From Candidatus Uhrbacteria bacterium (GTDB taxonomy: Bacteria > Patescibacteriota > Patescibacteriia > JACRJV01), in the NCBI GenBank assembly GCA_016215325.1, contig JACRJV010000001.1, positions 1 to 33,711 on the forward strand: a stretch of DNA of 33,711 bases. The letters run 5' to 3'. Positions 1 through 7,232 of this stretch are shown piece after piece. The position numbers and the translations under genes are program-made. Each line of letters starts with the position of its first letter. Positions within the stretch are counted from its first letter, which is position 1. Below the pieces are notes generated by a model that was not told where the DNA came from, did no database searches, and saw only the letters and a program-made list of their open reading frames with translations.

Positions 1-79
1 ATTCTTTTTGGTCTTCTGAGACCTGCAGTTTGGGCAATATCGATACTTTTTTTAGAGCCATATCATAGATGATTAATAG
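1..79 (+). pseudogene. Possible 3' scrap of a tyrosine recombinase at the window edge
   Basis: Reading from base 3, a short open frame contains FWSSETCSL and ends at a TAG near base 66. The recombinase fragment at the other end of the window has FWSQTTQNYLESYL in the segment after its lysine motif. The similarity is short and could be chance. An in-frame TAG at 77-79 then closes the frame of the carboxypeptidase that follows. I read this as a possible junction between an old mobile-element end and the truncated gene. Confidence 0.2.
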
Positions 80-148
80 TTTAGTGGCTCTAGTATTGCA
101 CAAACTCCAGATTTCAGCCTTACGGATTTTCCATTAACTCAATCTCTG

Positions 149-928
149 TTGATAACAGACGAACAATCCGGCCGATTACTCGTCAGCTATAACGCCGATA
201 CCCCCTGGCCATTGGCCAGCATCACCAAGCTCATGACTGCCCTGGTCGTGCTCGAGCACAACCCCGGGTGGAACAAAATTATCCGCCTCCAAAAAGCCGA
301 CGAAGTCGAAGGTGCACGCTTGCGCGTTGCGACCGGAACTCCGCTGACTGTTCGCGAAGCGCTCAATATTACGCTCATTGGTAGCGCCAACAATACCGCC
401 AATGCCATTGCCCGCTCTACGGGATTAACGCGTAAACAATTCGTGGCGCGCATGAACGCAAAAGCGAAAAAAATGGGCATGAACAACACCGTATTTGTTG
501 AACCATCCGGTATTGATCCGGCAAACGTATCGACCGCTCACGACGTTGCGATCTTGGCCAAAGCGGCGTTGGGTAATGCCACCTTGCAACCGATCTTTCG
601 CACCAAGCAATACCGCTGGTACAACCGGAATACCAAACAACATCATACGATTAAAAATACCGATACACTGCTTTCTGCATCAACGATCACCGTTTTAGCC
701 GGCAAAACAGGGTTGCTGGACGAATCCAAAGCTAATGTTGCGATGCGGGTGAGCAATGGCAAACACCCCTTGTCCATCGTGGTGTTTGGCGCGCAGACGC
801 TGGGCAACGTGTTTTCTATTGTAGAGCATGCGGCGCAATGGACATGGGAGGCCTTCCAATGGAAACCGCAATCCGCCCGTGCGGTCACAACAAAGCCCGC
901 AGCCCGCCAAAAGAAAACGCCGTATTAA
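149..928 (+). CDS. D-alanyl-D-alanine carboxypeptidase (penicillin-binding protein 5 family), 5'-truncated
   Basis: This is a serine peptidase of the S11 family, which trims the terminal D-Ala from peptidoglycan stem peptides outside the membrane. All three active-site motifs are present: SITK at residues 24-27 (nucleophile Ser24), SAN at 79-81 and KTG at 186-188, counted from a TTG at 149. The catalytic domain looks complete, starting at the usual strand before the SxxK motif. What is missing is an export signal. The frame reads back coherently to base 80, where an in-frame TAG at 77-79 stops it, and no hydrophobic N-terminus appears. Family members have a signal peptide and often a C-terminal anchor; neither is seen, and the protein ends in a basic tail. 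A junction or assembly break may have removed the start, leaving a pseudogene or a cytoplasmic product. Confidence 0.85.
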   Translation: MITDEQSGRLLVSYNADTPWPLASITKLMTALVVLEHNPGWNKIIRLQKADEVEGARLRVATGTPLTVREALNITLIGSANNTANAIARSTGLTRKQFVARMNAKAKKMGMNNTVFVEPSGIDPANVSTAHDVAILAKAALGNATLQPIFRTKQYRWYNRNTKQHHTIKNTDTLLSASTITVLAGKTGLLDESKANVAMRVSNGKHPLSIVVFGAQTLGNVFSIVEHAAQWTWEAFQWKPQSARAVTTKPAARQKKTPY

Positions 929-1009
929 ATTTCTTTCCTTCGTTTTCCCTTGATGACGTCATGCAGGCGCCCGGAGGCCCTGAGGAAGATCCGTCCGGCG
1001 GTTTCCAAT

Positions 1010-1921
1010 ATGGCGGCATTGTTGGTACCAATTGATTTTTTGGCCAAGTATGAGAACATAAAGGCATTATTCACAGCCGGTATGCTCATAGAACATCTCA
1101 TTGTATTCCTCGAAGAAGCGAGCCAATACCCCTATTTCCTGTGGCGGGCAAACTACAGCATGGCTCGTAAAACGTTCCTCCGCGATGTACAGGCAATTTA
1201 CGCGACGATTGACCCGCGCTCTCAATCCGGGAAAACGATTGCATCGCTGGTGGTGCTTCTCCAACAGCCGCAGCCGAACGAATCGGCTCTCGCCGAAGGG
1301 CTCACTGCGTTTGGGAACCTTTTTGCTGGCCCACAAAAAAGCGATCCACGTCTTACGCAATACCAACAATTATGCGCAGCGTTTGTAAAACGCGTACGGA
1401 TGGAGGAAAGCCGAGCACGAATGCGCGAACAAATGCGGCATGATCGCACCCTCGAAGAACAACAGGCATACGACACACGACTTTTTACCACGGAAGGGTT
1501 GGGTATTTGTTTGCTCTACTTCCTTATGTATTACAAAATGCTTCGTGATTGTTCTACTCTCGAGCAAAAACAAGCATTGGTGTTGCAACAACACATAAAC
1601 ATGGGGTCGGGAACCCTTCCGAATCTTAAAGAAGTATTCGCCCAGGACGAAATTTTGGATAAATTTATTTGGCGCATCCTCAATGATGATGTTCGTGAAG
1701 CGTTAACGCGCGAATATTACTGGTGTAAACAAATAGTGCTCAACGCTGCTGATTATCGGGCTATTGAAGCCGGGCTCTATGACTTCAATTACGCGTTATT
1801 GTCTGCATTTATCCCATACGGCCCCATGAACGCATCCGACTACTTTATTGCTCCCTACGGATCGGATACCACCGTTGAGCAGCTCTTGCCGAAATTTTCG
1901 CACGCCTATGCCCCATCCTGA
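1010..1921 (+). CDS. Uncharacterised helical protein, first gene of a three-gene unit
   Basis: I do not recognise this protein of about 303 residues. It appears mainly alpha-helical, with a charged central stretch rich in Arg, Glu and Gln (about residues 130-155) and aromatic-rich segments such as YFLMYYKML. There is no signal peptide or convincing membrane helix. The start is uncertain: ATG at 1010 is chosen because the frame upstream, back to TTG 950 and ATG 953, reads as low-quality protein (CRRPEALRKIRP). No Shine-Dalgarno sequence marks any of these starts. Its 3' end overlaps the next gene's likely ATG at 1908 by 14 bases, so the two are probably co-translated. By position it is a partner of the large HENEH protein. 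Confidence 0.7.
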   Translation: MAALLVPIDFLAKYENIKALFTAGMLIEHLIVFLEEASQYPYFLWRANYSMARKTFLRDVQAIYATIDPRSQSGKTIASLVVLLQQPQPNESALAEGLTAFGNLFAGPQKSDPRLTQYQQLCAAFVKRVRMEESRARMREQMRHDRTLEEQQAYDTRLFTTEGLGICLLYFLMYYKMLRDCSTLEQKQALVLQQHINMGSGTLPNLKEVFAQDEILDKFIWRILNDDVREALTREYYWCKQIVLNAADYRAIEAGLYDFNYALLSAFIPYGPMNASDYFIAPYGSDTTVEQLLPKFSHAYAPS

Positions 1922-4900
1922 AGCAGTAGACGCATCGCATGAGCAAAATCAGCGCCCTCGGCTGGGAGGGGGTACGCGAGCAATAGCGCAACGGAACACG
2001 GGCGACCTAGCAGCGGCGATCCGGATGACCGAAGCGGTCCTGGCCAAACAGCGAGAAGTCAACCCTTGCGATGCGGAGGCAATGTATGCCGAAGTGAGCG
2101 GGCATTTGGAGAAGCTTACAGCCCAACGCACAGCGGCGAAACAATCAGAGATGGAAGAACGTTTGCAGTATTTTATTCACCAAGGGCGCCGGGCATTGGA
2201 GACAGAATTACAGTATATCGAAGGCGATCTGACGCTTTCGCCGGCAGAAAAAGAAAGGCATACATTGCAGACGCTTCGGGAATATGCGGATGCAAAATTA
2301 GTCCAAAAACAGGCGGTCCTGCGGGTGAATGAAAGCCTTTTGGATCGCTTCCTCAATCCGTATGCAACGCTCGACCAACTCGCAAACCTGACAGAGAGCC
2401 GCACTAACCAAAACGGTTTGTGGTCGAGTGATTTTAATCCAGACTCTGTCGAACGCGGTTTGGCGCAATTTATTTCGCGGCCGGTGCTTGAGGAGATCCG
2501 CGCCGGCATCCAACTGGCATTGCAGATGCGTGCAGGCGTGGCAACCCTCATCCAAGAACATACAGGATACAACGGCCGTCCGGATGCACGGGCTATTCTC
2601 AAGAGCGTTACGGGCGTGGAAATCAATGGGCAATCCCGGGTGGTAAGCGCTGGACCCCTCTCTATTACAATTGTTGTGTTAGACTCAAAAGACTATGCAG
2701 CGGTGCACGGAGGTGACAACAGCAGCGCGGAGTTGTCGGGTGGCTTCCATAAGAACTATTTAAATACATGGGTCGCAAATCGGGGGTTTGGCCAGCAGTA
2801 TACAGCACTCCCATTCGAGACTCGTGGATTGCTCAACATCTGCAAGGGCTATGAAAGTGCTGGAACTACCGACCACGAAAACGAACATTCCCTCTATGAA
2901 ATCCTCATTAAAAATCGGGGTGAACGTTCTCACGTTGTACAGTCGTTGATCGCGCATCTGCCTCAAGTACCTAAAACTGAACACGAACGGTTAATCGAAA
3001 GCATGTTCCAAGAACTCCTCTTTGAGGCACGTGACCGGTATATTACCGGATTTGCCAATGAGGCAATGGCTTATATTCTTAATAATGAATCACCCAAGAG
3101 CCCGATCGCAGGAGTAGTGGAGAGTACTGTTCGCCGGCTGACAGAAAGTAAGTTGTATAGCCATCATCATCTCACCGATGCCGTGATCAGCGAAATCCAG
3201 TCCGAATTGTTGCAACAAGCGACCATACTCAAAGAATCCGGTGTGCATCCGGAGCTGGTTGCGACTTACGAAAAAAAAGTTCGGGAGCTCACGCGAGAAC
3301 GTCTCATGAGCGTGTATACATCAATCGCCACCACAATGGCGGGGTTGCATAGAGATTATCCCACTCGGAAGAATTATATTCGAGCGGTGCTTGCCGGGGA
3401 AAATCCAGCACGGTGGCAGCACATTGCAAAAGTAATGGCCAATTATCAAAGGATCGGGGGAGATACGCTCACAAAAAAACGGGAAGCAATTTTGGCGCAT
3501 GAGAAGTGGTCCCTTAAAGATCAGCAAGACGCCGTATGGGCGTTCATTGATACACTGACTCGTCAAGAATCAGGCAACACTCTGGAACAAGCGCAACGTA
3601 GCAATGTCGTCTATCAATTTAAAGAGGATGAGAAACTTTGGGAATCACTTTCCATGGGTGAGAAGAAATTCTTTGTTGTCCGCTCACCCACGGGCGTGCG
3701 GGTTGTCGCCGCCCATGATGGCAGAGATGTGTTTGGGTACGAAATTCCAACAGACAAATTTTTATCCGAGGACGATTGCCTTCTTGCCAACGGTCGGCTG
3801 ATTGTAAAAGCGAAAATTCGTACGAAGGGAGGAGGCGGGAAAACGGTATTGTTGGCAGAAGGCACACCCCGGCCGATAGGATTGGAATATGCCCAAATTG
3901 ATTACCCTGTGGAATCTGCCGGCAGATTATTCTTTTGTGCTAAGCTGGACAATGACATGTGGCAGGTAATAAATGAAACGGGAGAGAGAATCGGCAGCCC
4001 CTATAGGGATCGGCCACAACTCCAGAACGTAGCAGGCCACTTCTATATCAACGGAAAAGAAAAATCACGCTATTATCTTCGCAACGAACATGGGGATCTC
4101 ATCGGTCCCCATGAAGGGAGTGCTGATAGCTTAACACTCCTGGCAACGGACAACGACGTATTTGTGGAGTCGGCAACAAGGGTATTTCGATCGGACGGAG
4201 CCCCTCTGGGTTTGCCTGATACCGACCGTATTGATGCGGCATGCGCAACGGCGCGCGGGCTGATCGTTGTGACAGAACAATATAAAAATAAAAAAATTGA
4301 GCGGACTGTCGTGTTCACAGAATCCTGGAAAAGGTTGCCATGTTCGCGCGCCATCATCAGAAATCAAGATACCAAGCGACCATACGTGGAAATAACCCAC
4401 GATGGGCAGAAGCGAATTGTTGACGATCACGGCGAAGACATTATAGCTCCGTCGATGGGCGGGTTTACGGTCGGGTCTGATGTTGTGTATACGACCGACA
4501 ATGGGTCGTACTTGTACTCGATCAAGGGCGCGACGCGCGAAGAATCAGTCTATACACGTGAAGGAGGGTGTATCGCCAGCGGCGATATCCAAACACTCCC
4601 CAATGGCAAGGGAGGGAATCGTAACGAGGTGGCTGCATTGGCAATCCGACAATCGGATGGGACACAGAAGATTGTGGATACTCAAGGCAATCTCATCGCC
4701 ACTATCTCTGGCATGGGGATGATCGACAATTATTTTCTGTATGAAGGCAATGCCTATGTTGTTGGGCAGATGGACACCGACGGCAAATGGGGATGTATTG
4801 ATGCGTACAACAAGATTGTTATTGATGGCTGTGATGCGATACCGGGGATCGAGAACGGCTGCTTATTGGTTGAGAAAGACCACCAGCTTAAAAGGCATCC

Positions 4901-4928
4901 GCTTGGTACGGTGCGTGCGACCTCCTGA
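1908..4928 (+). CDS. Large protein with HENEH (HExxH-type) motif and C-terminal WG-like propeller repeats; putative metallopeptidase
   Basis: About 1006 residues in three parts. Residues 1-200 are charged and probably coiled-coil. The middle contains HENEH at 323-327, which fits the zinc-protease pattern HExxH, and a downstream NEAMAY with Glu385, placed where gluzincins often carry the third zinc ligand. From about residue 580 to the end there are short beta-strand repeats such as MWQVINETGERIG and GKWGCIDAYNKIVIDG, resembling WG repeats or a beta-propeller. No signal peptide is visible, so the site of action is unclear. ATG 1908 is preferred to the upstream start at 1848 because the extra residues look non-coding and 1908 gives a short overlap with the preceding gene. 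The next gene starts inside its stop codon. The peptidase function is inference from one motif and the ligand spacing. Confidence 0.75.
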   Translation: MPHPEAVDASHEQNQRPRLGGGTRAIAQRNTGDLAAAIRMTEAVLAKQREVNPCDAEAMYAEVSGHLEKLTAQRTAAKQSEMEERLQYFIHQGRRALETELQYIEGDLTLSPAEKERHTLQTLREYADAKLVQKQAVLRVNESLLDRFLNPYATLDQLANLTESRTNQNGLWSSDFNPDSVERGLAQFISRPVLEEIRAGIQLALQMRAGVATLIQEHTGYNGRPDARAILKSVTGVEINGQSRVVSAGPLSITIVVLDSKDYAAVHGGDNSSAELSGGFHKNYLNTWVANRGFGQQYTALPFETRGLLNICKGYESAGTTDHENEHSLYEILIKNRGERSHVVQSLIAHLPQVPKTEHERLIESMFQELLFEARDRYITGFANEAMAYILNNESPKSPIAGVVESTVRRLTESKLYSHHHLTDAVISEIQSELLQQATILKESGVHPELVATYEKKVRELTRERLMSVYTSIATTMAGLHRDYPTRKNYIRAVLAGENPARWQHIAKVMANYQRIGGDTLTKKREAILAHEKWSLKDQQDAVWAFIDTLTRQESGNTLEQAQRSNVVYQFKEDEKLWESLSMGEKKFFVVRSPTGVRVVAAHDGRDVFGYEIPTDKFLSEDDCLLANGRLIVKAKIRTKGGGGKTVLLAEGTPRPIGLEYAQIDYPVESAGRLFFCAKLDNDMWQVINETGERIGSPYRDRPQLQNVAGHFYINGKEKSRYYLRNEHGDLIGPHEGSADSLTLLATDNDVFVESATRVFRSDGAPLGLPDTDRIDAACATARGLIVVTEQYKNKKIERTVVFTESWKRLPCSRAIIRNQDTKRPYVEITHDGQKRIVDDHGEDIIAPSMGGFTVGSDVVYTTDNGSYLYSIKGATREESVYTREGGCIASGDIQTLPNGKGGNRNEVAALAIRQSDGTQKIVDTQGNLIATISGMGMIDNYFLYEGNAYVVGQMDTDGKWGCIDAYNKIVIDGCDAIPGIENGCLLVEKDHQLKRHPLGTVRATS

Positions 4929-6088
4929 TGAATGAAGAAGAGAGCATTATGAGGGGATATACCAAAATATCGCTTGCCGTTGGCATTATTGTTATCGCAG
5001 GCGCGTTGATTGTTTGGAAGAACCAACAATGGTTTTTTTGGCCGACCCCATTGCGCCAATACCCCGAAGGGCAGACGCCATCAATTGATACAAACGATCA
5101 ACAAAAGGCCCCGGAAGTCATCGCCAAAAATCTTTCTATCCCTTGGGGAATTGCATTTTTACCGGATGGGAAATTGTTGGTCACCCAACGCGCTGGACAA
5201 CTCCTGTTGATTGATGATCAGAGCACCGTAATTCCGGTAGAAGGAGTTGCTCATCGTGGCGAAGGGGGATTGCTCGGGCTTGCCCTGCATCCAGAATTTG
5301 AAAAAAATAAATTTCTTTATCTCTATCTCACCTCTCAATCAGGGGGTGGCTTGATTAATCGCGTGGAGCGATATCAACTCGACGGCAAAACTCTAAAGGA
5401 TCGGCAAGTGATTCTCGATCGTATCCCCGGCGCATCAAACCACGACGGCGGTCGCTTAGCTTTTGGGCCAGACGGAATGCTCTACATCACCACTGGAGAT
5501 GCGCAAAAAAGCAACCTTGCTCAAGACAAGAATTCTTTGGCCGGAAAAATTTTGCGGGTAAAGGACGACGGAACTCTTCCAAGCGATAACCCTTTTGGCA
5601 ATGCGGTGTATTCGTATGGGCATCGGAATGTCCAAGGGATCGCGTGGGACATGCAAGGGAAATTGTGGGCGACCGAGCACGGTCGAAGCGGTATACAATC
5701 CGGGTTGGATGAGGTGAACCGCATCACAAAAGGCGCGAATTACGGCTGGCCGACGATTCAAGGGGATCAGAAACACGAGGGTATGGTCACGCCAGTCATC
5801 CACTCCGGTCCTAACGAAACCTGGGCGCCGTCGGGCATGACGTTTATCAACAATAGAATGTTTTTTGCTGGACTTCGAGGAGAGTCTTTGTACAGCGCCA
5901 CTATTGCAAGTGATGGCTCTGTAGTCGGGCTCAAGGCCTATTTTCGATCAACGTTTGGGCGTCTGCGCAGTGTGCGGCAGGGACCCGATGGAATGCTGTA
6001 TCTGCTTACGTCCAATCGAGACAGGAGGGGGGATCCCTCAACGGAGGATGATCGGATTATTCGGATTGATCCCGACGGCATTGATTGA
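4928..6088 (+). CDS. Membrane-anchored PQQ-type aldose sugar dehydrogenase (glucose/sorbosone dehydrogenase family)
   Basis: This is a six-bladed beta-propeller of the soluble aldose sugar dehydrogenase (YliI/Asd) type, which oxidises sugars using bound PQQ. Family signatures include SIPWGIAFLPDGKLLVTQR, GGLLGLALHPEF, SNHDGGRLAFGPDGMLYI, GHRNVQGIAWD and TEHGRSG. The first 35 residues hold one hydrophobic segment (ISLAVGIIVIAGALIVW), so the propeller should sit outside the membrane as a lipid-free anchored enzyme. The ATG at 4928 overlaps the previous TGA (ATGA), implying translational coupling. ATG 4949 is an alternative start with a purine-rich stretch just upstream and a more natural N-terminus for a membrane anchor. 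Many family members act on unknown substrates. No PQQ biosynthesis genes are in view, so cofactor supply or activity is uncertain. Confidence 0.9.
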   Translation: MNEEESIMRGYTKISLAVGIIVIAGALIVWKNQQWFFWPTPLRQYPEGQTPSIDTNDQQKAPEVIAKNLSIPWGIAFLPDGKLLVTQRAGQLLLIDDQSTVIPVEGVAHRGEGGLLGLALHPEFEKNKFLYLYLTSQSGGGLINRVERYQLDGKTLKDRQVILDRIPGASNHDGGRLAFGPDGMLYITTGDAQKSNLAQDKNSLAGKILRVKDDGTLPSDNPFGNAVYSYGHRNVQGIAWDMQGKLWATEHGRSGIQSGLDEVNRITKGANYGWPTIQGDQKHEGMVTPVIHSGPNETWAPSGMTFINNRMFFAGLRGESLYSATIASDGSVVGLKAYFRSTFGRLRSVRQGPDGMLYLLTSNRDRRGDPSTEDDRIIRIDPDGID

Positions 6089-6111
6089 TCCGATCGCCAA
6101 CAATAACATCC

Positions 6112-7158
6112 TTATAAACTTGAGAATGTGAGAATGTTGTGTGAAGCGAATATTGTTTTGAGCTCGTCGAGGGTTTGGACTTTCATAAGGCGAGCTCGCA
6201 GCGGTTTTGATCCGGCGAATCGTTTGAGATACCAACTTAAATGTTTCCGGAAAAGGACAATCCCGTGGGGTCCATAATGTTCGACCATGAGTTCAGCGTG
6301 ATGAAGGATGACGGAGATTTTTTCTTTGAGAGGTGAGCGATACAGTTTGTCATTCTGAGCCGCCAGCGAAGAATCGCGAGATTCTTCGCTTTGCTCAGGA
6401 TGACAACGTAGAGCAACCGCAATTTCACCAAACACCCAGGGGTTGCCCAGCGCCCCGCGGCCCACCATTACTCCATCGGCGCCGCTTGCTTCCAACGCTC
6501 GCAATGCTGTTGCGCCATCGACAATGTCACCATTAGCAAGCACGGGGATTGACACCCCTTTTTTTATTTCACCGATTTCGTTCCAGTCCGCTTTGCCGCT
6601 GTACGCCTGGCATTTTGTTCGGCCATGGACGGTAATGAGGTCGGCGCCGGCGTCCTCAAGAATTTTTCCGAATTCTCGCGCTTGTGTTGGATCACCCCAA
6701 CCTAATCGAATTTTTACGGACAGCGGTGCTGCACCAGCGAGCGCCGCTTTGATGGCGCGCACAATGGCGCTGGCGCGTTCGGGTTCCTTCATCAGCGCAG
6801 CGCCGTTGAACGTACTCGTAAGTTTATACACCGGGCACCCCATGTTAATGTCAATGCCATCGGGTCCAAATTTTTCCATGATGATTGCAGCAGCGCGCGC
6901 CATTGTCTCGGGCTCAGAGCCAAAAATTTGTTGGATCAATGGCCGTTCAATCGGATCAAATCGCGCCATGCCCAGTGTTTTCGCGTTACCGCGGACAATC
7001 GCCTCGGATGCGACCATTTCGCGGAACATGACAGGACTGCGATGTTGTTTGCCCTCAGTATGTACCAACCGCACGACAGAACAAAACGGCAGATCCGTCA
7101 TATCTGCCATGGGAGAAAGGCCGATAATGGGCGCATTAATGGAAGACCAAGAGAACAT
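6112..7158 (-). CDS. dusB: tRNA-dihydrouridine synthase (DusB/NifR3 family) with an in-frame repeat insertion
   Basis: This FMN-dependent enzyme reduces uridines in the tRNA D-loop. The TIM-barrel signatures are clear: SPMADMTDLPF near the N-terminus, DINMGCPVYKL with the catalytic Cys, VKIRLGW, ITVHGRTKCQAYSG for uridine and FMN contacts, and DGVMVGRGALGNPW at the phosphate-binding end. At about residues 252-270 the reading frame runs through a dispersed palindromic repeat that encodes CHPEQSEESRDSSLAAQND. This falls in the linker between the barrel and the helical C-terminal domain and explains a length of 348 residues, slightly above the usual size. The gene ends 24 bases from the convergent dehydrogenase gene. 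It is divergent from the lysozyme-like gene at 7233. No Shine-Dalgarno is obvious. Confidence 0.93.
   Translation of the reverse strand: MFSWSSINAPIIGLSPMADMTDLPFCSVVRLVHTEGKQHRSPVMFREMVASEAIVRGNAKTLGMARFDPIERPLIQQIFGSEPETMARAAAIIMEKFGPDGIDINMGCPVYKLTSTFNGAALMKEPERASAIVRAIKAALAGAAPLSVKIRLGWGDPTQAREFGKILEDAGADLITVHGRTKCQAYSGKADWNEIGEIKKGVSIPVLANGDIVDGATALRALEASGADGVMVGRGALGNPWVFGEIAVALRCHPEQSEESRDSSLAAQNDKLYRSPLKEKISVILHHAELMVEHYGPHGIVLFRKHLSWYLKRFAGSKPLRARLMKVQTLDELKTIFASHNILTFSSL
6348..6405. repeat. 58-bp dispersed palindromic repeat inside dusB
   Basis: The outer arms TGTCATTCTGAGC (6348-6360) and GCTCAGGATGACA pair with one mismatch. The inner arms GCGAAGAATC (6366-6375) and GATTCTTCGC (6380-6389) pair perfectly around a 4-base loop. 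From memory, this sequence family, which translates as CHPE.SEESR, is scattered through many unrelated bacterial genomes. Here it keeps the dusB frame open on the minus strand. Confidence 0.8.
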
Positions 7159-7217
7159 ACCGATTTATTTACTTCCAACAATCATAATTCTAAAATCTTA
7201 ATTTTGCAATGACGATG

Positions 7218-7232
7218 TGCTATAATACCGCC
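7218..7232 (+). promoter_or_regulatory. Extended -10 promoter giving a probably leaderless transcript
   Basis: TG at 7218-7219, one base, then a perfect TATAAT at 7221-7226. The expected transcription start about 7 bases later coincides with the A of the ATG at 7233. The -35 region is weak (TTAATT near 7198). No Shine-Dalgarno can exist on such an mRNA. Confidence 0.65.

Noticed and set aside
6443-7201. 252-residue plus-strand open frame opposite dusB
   Set aside because: It is the antisense shadow of a well-supported enzyme gene and shows low-complexity Ala/Ser/Pro content without any domain.
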